Source of the DNA: Tritrichomonas foetus
Lineage: Eukaryota > Parabasalia > Tritrichomonadida > Tritrichomonadidae
NCBI GenBank assembly: GCA_001839685.1
Contig: MLAK01000509.1
Coordinates: 1-42,657 of the forward strand
Direction of reading: 5' to 3'
DNA: 42,657 nt
Below are positions 1 through 9,449 of the stretch, in pieces. Position numbers and translations under genes: made by a program. Each line of letters starts with the position of its first letter. Position 1 is the first letter of the stretch. The notes under the pieces are model-generated. The model was not told the origin of the DNA. It saw only the letters and a list, made by a program, of their open reading frames with translations, and did no database searches.

Positions 1-533
1 GGGGGTCATGCTCTTTTGATTACTCATTTTATTTATTGAGTACTCAAAAAATACCCATTCAATTTGAAAAGTACTCAATGAGTAGTACTCAAAAAAGCCG
101 TGTCAATCAGACGTTTCCAATTTTATTCGTCAATGAAATATGCCTGAAGAGTTTTATTTTTGATGTATTTACAACAAATTAAATAAAACTTTTGGTTTAT
201 ATCATCAAAAGCGCATATTATTATCATTCGATCAATGATAATAATTATTTATAATATTGTAATTAATAATTCCATAAAATGAGACATGAATTTGATGATA
301 TATACTGTATACTTTAACTTAAAATCTGTTTGAATGATATTAGATCTCAAGAGAATAATATGCAACTACTCTCAGATTACAGGAATTGGAACATTATTTC
401 TAATTGACCTTAATTGAAAGAGAAATTCACCATGTTTGTTTATTTCCACTAAAACATGATTTTCACATATTGAAAAAGTTGTTATTTACAATATAACCGC
501 CAAAAAACCGGTTTGGTCGACCTTTTACCTCTC
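1..533. other. AT-rich 5' spacer ahead of eL29
   Basis: No gene is visible. The first 100 bases contain short palindromic TACTCA/TGAGTA elements, including a perfect 12-base palindrome TTGAGTACTCAA at 36-47 and further copies at about 70-95. The rest is plain AT-rich sequence. Position 470-479 is a reverse copy of the upstream motif ACTTTTT[GC]A[AT] that recurs in this window, and 491-526 is the compact promoter of the next gene. Confidence 0.6.
491..533 (+). promoter_or_regulatory. Compact core promoter of eL29
   Basis: Directly before the eL29 ATG (534) lie TAACCGC (493-499), a perfect palindrome AAACCGGTTT (505-514) and CCTTTT (521-526), which ends 7 bases before the ATG. Trichomonas vaginalis promoters use an initiator or a CCTTT-type start-site element (M5) with an upstream Myb-bound element (M3). 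I recall this from the literature and infer that these are the equivalents. If transcription starts at CCTTTT, the leader is only about ten bases long. Confidence 0.5.
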
Positions 534-713
534 ATGGCAAAGAGATCAAACACATCTGCACATAACAGAAGCCACCAACATCACCGTAACGGTATCAAGC
601 GCCCAAGAAACGTTCCACTTTGGTTCCCAAAGGGAATGAACAGCAGATTCCTTCGCAACGTCAGGAATGCCCAAAAAGGTCTTAACAAGTCCGGCTCCGA
701 CTCAGAAGAATAA
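534..713 (+). CDS. RPL29: 60S ribosomal protein L29 (eL29)
   Basis: This 59-residue, very basic protein matches eL29. It begins MAKRSNTSAHNRS, continues with the HRNGIKRPR core and a KGMNSRFLRNVRNA segment, and is close to the usual 55-65 residues of non-animal eL29. eL29 is a small eukaryote-specific protein of the large ribosomal subunit near the peptidyl-tRNA side. I chose the ATG at 534 rather than the in-frame ATG at 513: the upstream one adds seven residues foreign to the family, and a CCTTTT start-site-like element lies between the two. The tail ends in an acidic SGSDSEE, which is a little unusual for such a basic protein. Confidence 0.95.
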   Translation: MAKRSNTSAHNRSHQHHRNGIKRPRNVPLWFPKGMNSRFLRNVRNAQKGLNKSGSDSEE

Positions 714-853
714 GCAACTTCTTCATTCGACCGATTAAATTTTTATACACTATTCATTTCCGCCTTCTTGTTTTTTTATTTTATTTTCATTAGATTCAAA
801 ATATATCAAGTCATGAAAAAAGAAAAATTGCTAAATGAAGTAAACTTATCTCT

Positions 854-2293
854 TTATTTCTTTAATTTCTCTAAAAGTTTGAAAGCAAATCCATTTCCTT
901 GATTAGCGGCCAATTGATAGTATTTCTTTGCTTCTTCGATGTTCTTTGGTTTTCCGACTCCTCTTTCATAGATGAATCCGATATTTAAGAATCCGGAAGA
1001 ATTTCCTTGTTCGGCTGACATTGTAAATAATTTGATTGCCTCATCAACATTCTGTTTGACTCCGGAGTCACCCTTCAAGTAGAGAATTCCTAAGTTATTC
1101 ATAGCAACAGTATGTTTTGCATCAACAGCGATTTTGTAATATTTAATAATTTCATTCATATCTCTCGCTTTCCCTTGTCCTTTCTGTAAAAGGAAAGCAT
1201 AAGAATTTGCACACGATGGATCACCTTTATCAGCTGCCTCTTTGTAAAGCTTTAATGCTTCAGCAATATTTGGCTTGCAACCCTCACCGAATTGATACAT
1301 TCTAGCTAAGTTTCCAATTGCTGTAACATCACCTTTCTCAGCAGCAATTTTATATTGTGCAACAGCTTCTTCTAATTTCATAGATTGCTGCAGATAATAG
1401 CCATAGGTAGTGTGGCCTACTGCTTCACCTGTATCGGCTGCTTTTTTGGCCCACTCTAATGCTTTTGTAATGTCCTGTGCAAGGCCCTTTCCAAGGTAAT
1501 AAAAGGAAGCCAGACTGGTCATTGCTTCAACAGATCCTTTTGCTGCTGCCTTTTCAAAGTATTCTACTGCTTGTTTGATGTCTGTTGGATTTTCTTGTAG
1601 CATTTTGGCATAGTTTGCCTGTGCATCAGCATCGCCTTGTTCAGCGGATTTCTTGAAATACTCAGCAGCCAAGTTTTCATCTTTGGTAACACCATCACCA
1701 TTTAGGAGCATGAAGGCATAGCTGTTTTGAGCACTTTTGATCCCTTTATCGGCAGCAAGTTTGAAGTACCTGGCTGACATAATATGGTTCTTCTTGATTT
1801 CATCTGTTCCGTCGAAATATAAAGTTGCTAAAAGGAACTGGGCTGGCGTGAAATCCTGTCCTGCAGCAGCGTTGAGATAGTGAAGACCCAATTTTTCGTT
1901 TTTCTCGACACCAATTCCTTTGATTAAAACTCTTCCGTAATTGTAGAGACCGTTTGGACACTGTTGTTCAGCTGAAAGTTTATAATAACGAGCGGCTTCA
2001 CCATCGTCTTGGGTTCCAATCTTTCCGCTTTCGAGATATTCACCATAATTTGCTTGCGATTCGGCATCACCTTCGTCGGCACGTTTTTTGAGGTCGCCTG
2101 AAGCTTGCTTAATCATTTCGCGAATCTGTTCTTTTGTAGAAGCAACGGAATCAACTTCTTTATCTTGATTTGGTGCGGAAAATTGGCGACTGAAAGCGAG
2201 ACGTGGGATTTCAATTTTTTGGCTGAAGAAAGCACGTCCAAGTGAGGAAAGGGAAAATCGTGATCCTTTGGAAGTCGAAATTTTGGAGAGCAT
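854..2293 (-). CDS. Sel1-repeat (SLR/TPR-like) protein with possible hydrogenosomal presequence
   Basis: This 479-residue protein is built from about eleven tandem Sel1-like repeats of roughly 36 residues, recognisable by repeated A-x(2)-YG-x(2)-Y-x(2)-G and A-x(2)-Y-(F/Y)-K-x-A-A/S-(D/E)-x-G patterns from about residue 60 to the end. Sel1 repeats are helical scaffolds for protein contacts. The first 42 residues are different: they start MLSKISTSKGSRF, are rich in Ser, Arg, Lys and Phe, have almost no acidic residues, and contain RAFFSQ and then SRQFSAPN before the chain turns acidic. This resembles trichomonad hydrogenosomal presequences (ML[S/A/T] start, Arg two or three residues before an F or S cleavage point). 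Organelle import is an inference. The stop overlaps TAAA. Confidence 0.85.
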   Translation of the reverse strand: MLSKISTSKGSRFSLSSLGRAFFSQKIEIPRLAFSRQFSAPNQDKEVDSVASTKEQIREMIKQASGDLKKRADEGDAESQANYGEYLESGKIGTQDDGEAARYYKLSAEQQCPNGLYNYGRVLIKGIGVEKNEKLGLHYLNAAAGQDFTPAQFLLATLYFDGTDEIKKNHIMSARYFKLAADKGIKSAQNSYAFMLLNGDGVTKDENLAAEYFKKSAEQGDADAQANYAKMLQENPTDIKQAVEYFEKAAAKGSVEAMTSLASFYYLGKGLAQDITKALEWAKKAADTGEAVGHTTYGYYLQQSMKLEEAVAQYKIAAEKGDVTAIGNLARMYQFGEGCKPNIAEALKLYKEAADKGDPSCANSYAFLLQKGQGKARDMNEIIKYYKIAVDAKHTVAMNNLGILYLKGDSGVKQNVDEAIKLFTMSAEQGNSSGFLNIGFIYERGVGKPKNIEEAKKYYQLAANQGNGFAFKLLEKLKK

Positions 2294-2718
2294 TTAAAGT
2301 GGCCGGAAAGCGATTCAATTTCTTTCAATCAAATCGATGGAGAACGTTAATTTTGAAAACGATCTTTACGTTTCATATCATCACTTAACTTCAGATTGCA
2401 ATCTTCATTGAAGGAGAATTCCATAAATGTTTTCCGAATTACAAAATTGTTTTGCCTGTCTTACGCACACATTAAATATCTCTTGAAGAACATTTCTATC
2501 ATAAAACTCTACTCATCAAAAATATGAAACTTCTTTTTTCCAAAACTGGCGAGTAGCAACACAATATTTCATTTCATATCACTTTATTAAACTAAGATGC
2601 AATAAAAACAATACTGAGGATGGAAAAAAAAACGATGGTTAAATCATTATGTTTTACATTTAAATCGATACAAAATAAAATGCAAGAAAGGAATTTACAA
2701 TCATACATATAAAGTGTC
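2294..2718. other. Spacer between two leftward genes
   Basis: This spacer holds the promoter side of the Sel1-repeat gene and the 3' side of the PG-rich gene. It is AT-rich with no open frame or RNA gene that I recognise. Confidence 0.6.
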
Positions 2719-3999
2719 TTACTTTGGAATCAATTCTAGTTCTTCTCTTGGTCTGATATGAACTGCTGGTTTGGTATGTGGGATGTTGTTCAACATGACG
2801 TAACCTGCATCCTTTGTAGGTGATGGTAAATCCGTATTTCCACAGCGAGGTCTGATTGTGAAACGAGGTGATCGAGTTTGAACGGATGATCGATCTTGCG
2901 AGTAAACGTCGGGCCCAGGTGTGTCAGGCGGTGTGACAAAGCATGGGCCACAATTATCTCTGAGTGAAAACGAAGGAGCGCTTGCGCAAGCTGTTTTATC
3001 GTTAGATTTATATTCGGCAGGACCAGGTGATCTCCATCCTGTGAGCCAGCTCTTGAATAGTTTCTCTTTACCGTTTTTCGGTGACATTTTATGACCTGAT
3101 CCAGAGTTCCAAGATCGCCTTGGTGAATACTCTCCAGGTCCTGGGGTTGCAAATGGTTCTAAAGGTTTTGTTTTCGGAGCTATCGTTCTTCCCTTGACAC
3201 TGTCAAATTCACGTGGAATTTTTCTATACTTTACACCATTAGTATCCGGCTTAGGTTCACATAAAGGACGAATGGCAGTACGAGGGCTATCTTGCCCAAT
3301 TTGTGATGTGTTTTCGTATTGTCCTGGTCCCGGCGTTTGAAATTTTGGCAAATCTGAAGTTCGTGGCCGAACTGCAAGTGGCCGTTTTCCGAATTCGTCT
3401 TTTGTATCATACTCGCCTGGTCCTGGAACGTTGTTTCCTTCTTCCTGCGGATGAATACTGTAAATCGAATATTTGGGGATTGACGGTTTTGTGTAATTAG
3501 GATTGGGGTTATAGTGGGCGCCACTTGGATTTTTATCGTAACGTATCCAGCTGGTCCCGTTCGACTCTCCGATTTTGTATGCGGGCGCGCGATTGTCATT
3601 TGGACGATAACGGGTATCTCGACCGCCGGGACCGTACGGGTCATGATCGTATATCTTATAGGTTCTTTGACGCGGGTCAAGCGAGAGGCCACGAGACCTC
3701 ATTGTTCCGTTTAATCGACGTAAATAATTTTCTCCGAATCTCGGCGGGACGTATTCTGGACCTGGCGTGTCGAATGGTTTCTGCTCGGTGGTTTGCGGTC
3801 TGATTGTGAACCTTGGCGACTCGCCAATTGAAGTCGGTAGGTTGACGTATTGTGGGGCAAATGGCGGCCCTTTTTCGTCATACCTGCTTTTGATTGAGTA
3901 AGCGGGTGCTGACTCGCCTGCCCTTCCACTCGTTGTATAATTCGCTGGGCCGGGTTTCTTTTCTCTCCCTATCTGGCGTGCCCACGTCTCTTTTCCCAT
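2719..3999 (-). CDS. Sperm-tail PG-rich (SHIPPO/STPGR) repeat protein
   Basis: This 426-residue basic protein has at least eight PG-rich motifs of the SHIPPO type: PGPANY near the N-terminus, then TPGPEY, VPGPGEY, TPGPGQY, TPGPGEY, SPGPAEY and TPGPDVY, spaced about 30-50 residues apart. Between them are repeated P-x-F-(T/S)-(I/L)-R and (A/S)-P-x-(Y/F) segments, for example PRFTIRP twice. Proteins of this family (ODF3/CIMAP type) bind microtubules and some sit in the lumen of axonemal doublets. A role in flagella, the axostyle or the pelta is therefore likely but inferred. The sequence has a higher G+C content than its flanks. No signal peptide or membrane segment is seen. Confidence 0.88.
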   Translation of the reverse strand: MGKETWARQIGREKKPGPANYTTSGRAGESAPAYSIKSRYDEKGPPFAPQYVNLPTSIGESPRFTIRPQTTEQKPFDTPGPEYVPPRFGENYLRRLNGTMRSRGLSLDPRQRTYKIYDHDPYGPGGRDTRYRPNDNRAPAYKIGESNGTSWIRYDKNPSGAHYNPNPNYTKPSIPKYSIYSIHPQEEGNNVPGPGEYDTKDEFGKRPLAVRPRTSDLPKFQTPGPGQYENTSQIGQDSPRTAIRPLCEPKPDTNGVKYRKIPREFDSVKGRTIAPKTKPLEPFATPGPGEYSPRRSWNSGSGHKMSPKNGKEKLFKSWLTGWRSPGPAEYKSNDKTACASAPSFSLRDNCGPCFVTPPDTPGPDVYSQDRSSVQTRSPRFTIRPRCGNTDLPSPTKDAGYVMLNNIPHTKPAVHIRPREELELIPK

Positions 4000-5280
4000 G
4001 AAAATTTGCTCGAAAAAACGTGTATTATTTTTTGATAGAAATTTGGCGAAGGTTTTCTGAAATTTGAATCAAAACAGTTCTCAATTTTTTCAAAATAATT
4101 TATTATACCATACTATCAAAATATGCTCGTTTTTTTTTCTCAATTTCGGGAAAGAGGAAAATTTTGAATGGAGAAGATAACTAATTGAAAAAATCCATTA
4201 TTGCAAAGTTTACAATTCCCCAAAAAATTGTGGTTTCAACCGATTGCATTTTCTATTTTCATTCAAAATATCTTTGACATATTATGTAACATCGATTATG
4301 TCTTATCATGCTTATTTTAATTAGTATTTCGTTATACATTAAGAAAAATATCGATTATTTCTAAGGAAGAACCTTCACTATGCAAGGTATCTTTCAACAT
4401 TCTTTAATGCATGCTGTGTTTTCCCAATACCAGTGTTTTGGCTTTGAAACTGAAACAAAGATTTCAAAGGTTTTGAGAGTGTCCATAGAAACACTTTTTT
4501 TTGAATGAATATGAAAATATCGTAATTAACTATTTTTTGAGGCTAAAACTTTATTTTCATAGATATACTGATTATTGGTAGATTGTCCAAAGTGATTCTG
4601 AGAGTCTGGTATGAGAAATTTTTGGAATTTAATGAAATTGCCATTGCATATTACATCATATTAAGAATTAACTGAATTTTATTGATACTCATAGAAATTT
4701 AATTTATTCTTTTGTAGCATTCTTTTTCCACTGTGATTATCTTCTCAATGAAATCAAATTTTAACATTATGCATTTATTCAAGAAAATATCATATATGGT
4801 CATATTTGCTAATATAAGTAACACAAACAATTAATAAAATGCATATGAGTCATATAAAAGTAGATGAAGGCACTTGATTAAAAATCGTCATATTGATGAA
4901 AAATCCCATAAAAGTGAGATGTGAATTAAAACTTTGTAAAGATAATGGCATTGTCAAGAGTCATGGCATTGCCGAGAAAGGTGAGAATATTCTCCTTGAA
5001 AATGATGTGTTATTTGTGAGACTTTGTTTCAGAAAATTAATTCATTTTCTCAAAAATTCACTTCTCGAAGATTCATTCAAATTGATTCAGATTTAATGCC
5101 TACACAGAAATTTCTTGCATGATCCGATTTTTGAATATTGTATACTTTATTAAAAGTGACATCAAACCGATATTTCTTCTGATATAGGTGAAATGAACTT
5201 GATAAGAATCATACTCACTTTTTCATAAATGATCTTCCACTTTTTGAATGAAACAGAGATAAGAGAATATTTGAACATCC
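4000..5280. other. Long spacer upstream of the Pmp-like gene
   Basis: I find no convincing gene. The open frame at 4893-5096 (67 codons) is AT-rich, has no recognisable family features and is probably chance or a remnant. The last 70 bases contain two copies of the recurring upstream element, ACTTTTTCAT at 5217-5226 and ACTTTTTGAA at 5239-5248, which fit a promoter for the gene starting at 5281. Confidence 0.55.
5217..5280 (+). promoter_or_regulatory. Paired ACTTTTT[GC]A elements before the Pmp-like gene
   Basis: ACTTTTTCAT (5217-5226) and ACTTTTTGAA (5239-5248) lie 54 and 32 bases before the ATG and are spaced 22 bases apart, about two helical turns. The same decamer occurs upstream of several other genes here, so I infer a promoter element. 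I know of no published factor for it. Confidence 0.4.
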
Positions 5281-7743
5281 ATGCTTTTCATTTTACCCAT
5301 TATCCTTGCTCGTTTCCAAACAACACGAACTCAAAGCCTCAAAGGAAGTCATACAGTTATCACAAAAGACACCGTCATTCATGACGAAGTAAAGCCAAAT
5401 ATCACAAACGAAGGCGTCGATGGCGGCGTTTATCTCGTAGAATCACCAGCTTCGTCCGTCAATATCACAAACTGCAAGTTCACTCACTGCAACAATGGTT
5501 TATATTGCTCATCCTATAACAATGGTGGAGTTATTTGCTTCAACCAAATCCAGTACACTGAGATAATCGATTGTCAATTTGTGAACTGCTCATCCACATG
5601 GAATGGTGGCGCCATATCATTTACCAAAGTGGTCTCAGCTAATCTTCTCAGATGTGATTTCGAACGTTGCTTGAGCACTTGCTATCAATTCTTATTCGAC
5701 GTTTTCTACTCAGGCGGTGCTATTTTCTTCAACGAAACCGACGGCTGTTCTCTTTTCCTCGAATCCTGCAATTTCCGATCGAATTTTGCCGAAAAGGGAG
5801 GCGCACTTTATCTCGAGCCAAATCTCGTCGAACTTAATGTCAACAATTGCGAGTTCTTCAATAATACCGCAAAACAATATAAAGGTGGTGCAATCTATGC
5901 CGCTGACGATACATATTTGACACCAATCCAAAAAGTGACAATAACTAACACAATTTTCACAAACAACTCAATTAATGGTGCAAATAAGGGCTCATGTGGA
6001 TTCATTCGTACTAATGAAATCACACTTTCAAACTGCACAATGATGTATAATCATGGTCTTCTTAATAATGATTGCCCAGTTTTCTACATTTCTATCTCAG
6101 AAATCTACAACCTTGTTGTTGAAGGATTACGCTTCATCGAAAATATCGGTGCTTCAATCACAGTTATTGGCGAACTTATTGACTCTGTTCGCGTTTCAAA
6201 CTGTGAATTTATTGGAAACACTTACATTGATACTTCTGCAATCTGTGGAAACCCATATTTACCAAAAGAAGTACATATCGAAGATTGCGTTTTCATGAGG
6301 AATGTAAATACATACCATTCTGGACATTGCATTCACTTCACTACAGGTAAACTCAGGAAGAACTATGTCACAAACTGTGTTTTTGATGCAAATGGTGTCA
6401 AAACTGCTGGACCATCACTTCTCATTGAAAGTTATACAGAAATCCATAATGTAACATTCAGCTATCACGACAAAAGCACACTTTCTCTCCAAGTCAGCTC
6501 TACAGATGTTCTTATCACAAGTATTTCATTCAAGAATAATACTTGCACTGATAAAACAGCTGGTTCTGATGGTTTCCTCTGCACTGGATCAAATGTCACT
6601 TTTCTTAAAGCTAAACTTGATGATGAAGTTATCATCAAATCCGCTGAACGTGTTGTTTTTGATCAATGTGAAATTAAAACCGAAGGTGTTGATATTACAG
6701 CATCATATATTGCATGCACATCAACAAATTTTGACACAATTATCCTTAATTTCCCTGTTTCTTTCACTGCACATGTTATAGAAATCACGAATGCAAATTC
6801 TAGAAATATCTCCAATAACTATTTCACCGTCAATGGCTTAAATGCAACAAGTACAGTCACAATTGCTGACTCATCATTCACTTCTGCTCCAGTTTTAATA
6901 ACCAACGGCTTTTTCACCATTCAAAACACACGTTTTGATCAATGTTTTGGTTCTAAAGAAGGAGGCTCCCTTAGAATCACTACCCAGAATGCAGTTGTGT
7001 ATGATTGCAAGTTTTCTAACAGCCGAACAGGTTCACAAAATGGTGGAGCAGTTTATGCACAAGTTAACAACAACTTCACACTTCTGAAATGCAGTTTTGA
7101 TTCATGCACATCAACCGTAAATGGTTCTGCACTTTATTTGGATGGTGGTGCTGTTTCAACAATTAATAATTGTACATTCCATAACACACATTCTGAATCA
7201 CCTTCAATCTTCCTTAATGATTCATCTGAATCATCATCAACTGTTTTCGTTGAATGTTGCTTCACTTACCAAACTGCATCTACAAATGGCCAAGTTGCAC
7301 ACATTTACTCCATCAGTAAAGGCGATGTTAGATTTAATGTTCCAATGTGCTTCGACAGATCAAAGGAACAATCAGTCTATTTCAAGAATGGTCAAGATGC
7401 AGATCGTGGATATGATTGCTATATGTGCATGGATTGTGGACATATGCCAATTCCACCAACATATGATCCAACTACAATCCCACCATCACCAACAGAAAGA
7501 CCGCAACCAACACAGCCACCAACACCAACAGAAGATTCAGGATCATCTGGATCGAAACTTGGAACAGGCGCAATCATTGGAATCTCAGTCGGATGCGTTC
7601 TCTTCCTTGTCGCACTCATTATTGTGATTGTAATCGTTGGAAGGAAGAGGAATCATAAAGATTTACCGCTCGATCCAACACCACTCACCACTTCAGTTGA
7701 TAATAATGTCATTGACTTACAAACAACCAATTTAGATGAATAA
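5281..7743 (+). CDS. Pmp-like right-handed beta-helix surface protein, type I membrane
   Basis: This is an 820-residue protein. It opens with a short hydrophobic signal-like segment (LFILPIILA, residues 2-10) and then carries many beta-helix rungs with the two motifs of chlamydial polymorphic membrane proteins: GGA-I/V/L (GGAISF, GGAIFF, GGALYL, GGAIYA, GGAVYA) and F-x-x-N (FRSN, FFNN, FTNN, FKNN). Rungs also repeat a pattern of N-C-x-F. A Cys cluster near 709-721 precedes a Pro/Thr-rich stem (about 723-762), one transmembrane helix (about 763-787) and a 33-residue cytoplasmic tail beginning RKRNHK. Trichomonas vaginalis has a family of such Pmp-like proteins thought to act at the surface in adhesion. 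The role here is inferred. Many N-x-S/T sites suggest glycosylation. Confidence 0.88.
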   Translation: MLFILPIILARFQTTRTQSLKGSHTVITKDTVIHDEVKPNITNEGVDGGVYLVESPASSVNITNCKFTHCNNGLYCSSYNNGGVICFNQIQYTEIIDCQFVNCSSTWNGGAISFTKVVSANLLRCDFERCLSTCYQFLFDVFYSGGAIFFNETDGCSLFLESCNFRSNFAEKGGALYLEPNLVELNVNNCEFFNNTAKQYKGGAIYAADDTYLTPIQKVTITNTIFTNNSINGANKGSCGFIRTNEITLSNCTMMYNHGLLNNDCPVFYISISEIYNLVVEGLRFIENIGASITVIGELIDSVRVSNCEFIGNTYIDTSAICGNPYLPKEVHIEDCVFMRNVNTYHSGHCIHFTTGKLRKNYVTNCVFDANGVKTAGPSLLIESYTEIHNVTFSYHDKSTLSLQVSSTDVLITSISFKNNTCTDKTAGSDGFLCTGSNVTFLKAKLDDEVIIKSAERVVFDQCEIKTEGVDITASYIACTSTNFDTIILNFPVSFTAHVIEITNANSRNISNNYFTVNGLNATSTVTIADSSFTSAPVLITNGFFTIQNTRFDQCFGSKEGGSLRITTQNAVVYDCKFSNSRTGSQNGGAVYAQVNNNFTLLKCSFDSCTSTVNGSALYLDGGAVSTINNCTFHNTHSESPSIFLNDSSESSSTVFVECCFTYQTASTNGQVAHIYSISKGDVRFNVPMCFDRSKEQSVYFKNGQDADRGYDCYMCMDCGHMPIPPTYDPTTIPPSPTERPQPTQPPTPTEDSGSSGSKLGTGAIIGISVGCVLFLVALIIVIVIVGRKRNHKDLPLDPTPLTTSVDNNVIDLQTTNLDE

Positions 7744-8371
7744 GGGAAACAAAAATGGTATCTTAATAAATAACTTTATATCACATTTTTATTATTGTAG
7801 ATCTTTTTTATTATTTAAATATCTTTCTTGTCTTTGAAATATCTTTTAAATTTAAATTATTTACCCTTATAGTAATTAATACAAAAAACACTCGATTTCA
7901 GATGCTGGAAGAAATGCATTCATATATTAAAAAGTAAAGTGAAATACCTTTCTTAATTGTGAAGAAAGTGGCGCAACAATAATGGAATTCTAATGATAAA
8001 TTTCAATGAGTATCATTTAACGTAAAATGATATTATATACGGCAAAAACTTATGCGAACACACCTCTGAAACCTGAATTTCTTTATGGTAGTATTTCAAG
8101 CATCAACAGATAGTTTTCATTTCTTTGGGTTTTTTTTTTCACGTTTTTTCTTTTCAGTTAACACAGAAATTTACAAGCAACCAGCCCCCCAAAATTTATG
8201 AACTTTTCCTTATGGTAGTAATTTGCAGACATTACGGTAAGTTATGGCTGTAATATTATATGACGAGCATCTAAATTAATGACTGAACTTAATTAATAAA
8301 TCAAAATAATATTTTTTAGGAGATTTCAAAGTTGATGATTTTCGTACGTTTATTTATAACGTATCAGAAAA
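7744..8371. other. Spacer
   Basis: There is no gene. An 11-base direct repeat, TTATGGTAGTA, occurs near 8084 and again near 8210, and a T-rich tract lies near 8130. Several TAAA/ATAAAT sequences directly after 7743 could serve 3' end formation of the Pmp-like gene. Confidence 0.5.
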
Positions 8372-8695
8372 ATGTGGCGCTTTATCGAAGAAGGCCCTCT
8401 CCTCAAGTTTCCTTTACGCGAATCCCCTTTTATGTCGGCTGACCCAATGTACAGAGATGTTGTTGTTGCCCCGCCAATTCGATTCCAGCGGCCAACCCTT
8501 CAATCTCCCGAGAATATTATTCATTCTTCTTCTTCCTCGTCAACAACACCAAGACAGGTCACCCGATCTGTTCATTCGTCAAGCACAGTTGAAATTGCCC
8601 ACGAAATGAATAGCATTGCACCTATTCCACAAAAATCGAGGCAAGGAACAAATAGTCCGAATTCTTTCTCCTCATCAGGTTCAAATGTTTTGTAA
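8372..8695 (+). CDS. Small Ser-rich hypothetical protein
   Basis: This 107-residue frame has clearly higher G+C content and more balanced codons than the flanking DNA, which supports a real gene. Residues 1-45 form an unusual segment starting MWRFIEEGPLLKFPL with aromatic, Pro and Arg residues. The rest is Ser/Thr-rich (a run of six Ser, then TTPRQVTRS) and probably disordered. No signal peptide, membrane helix or known domain is visible, and I do not recognise the family. A TAAA signal follows within about 25 bases of the stop. It could be a phosphoprotein, but nothing in the sequence proves a function. Confidence 0.55.
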   Translation: MWRFIEEGPLLKFPLRESPFMSADPMYRDVVVAPPIRFQRPTLQSPENIIHSSSSSSTTPRQVTRSVHSSSTVEIAHEMNSIAPIPQKSRQGTNSPNSFSSSGSNVL

Positions 8696-9449
8696 TATAT
8701 TCCATTCGATTATCGATAAATAACTTATTTTTAGTAAATATCATATAAATGTTTTCATTTCGACCTATTTAACATTTTTTGATTCAAACCAAATGTTTTT
8801 GTTTTGCTTTAAGGTTATTTCCTATATTTTCCTGGTCGAAAGAATTTCAGGTAAGGATCCAAAAATTCGATCTGAAAAATTGACTCTTTAAGGCACGTAG
8901 GAAAAGATATAAAGTTATTGATCAATGCAGAAAAATTGATTGATCATCGTAAAAAGAGCACTTTCATCTGTAATTATTGATTAAAATTCCAAAATATCAA
9001 TAATTTCAAACAAATCATAAGATTTACTCCAAAATTATATAAATATTATTATTTTCTCCTTAGTAGTTAGCTAACCTCTTATCATTTTTGTTTATTTTCT
9101 AATTATTGCGATTTCTTATTTTATTTGTTTTCAGATGATTCCCATCTTTGCATTTTTAATTTAAAGTTGATGTTTTTAGATGGATTAAAATAAGAAAAGA
9201 TCAATTTGGAAAGCTTTGATGTTGCTCAATCAGAAAAAAAAAAATAAAAAGACACATTTTAGTGACATTTAAATGATGTTCAATCAATGTGGTGACTTGA
9301 TTTACAACTTAAATATTCAATTTTCCAGACTTAATTCCTTCAATTAGCTATTTGGAAATCACTACGTAATCTTTTCATCTCGAATCCATCAAAAGTTTAT
9401 ATTAAATCAGTGAAAAGACATTGACGCGTGCCTTTCATAATTTAATTTC
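8696..9449. other. AT-rich spacer
   Basis: I see no intact gene. The last part may hold further decayed 5' sequence of the pseudogene at 9450, but I cannot align it with confidence. Confidence 0.5.

Noticed and set aside
3231..3803. Several open frames on both strands inside the PG-rich repeat gene
   Set aside because: They overlap the strongly supported PG-rich repeat coding frame and read as low-complexity shadows of it.
4893..5096. Plus-strand 67-codon frame as a gene
   Set aside because: It has AT-rich composition, no domain features, and a position in a long spacer. Could be chance.
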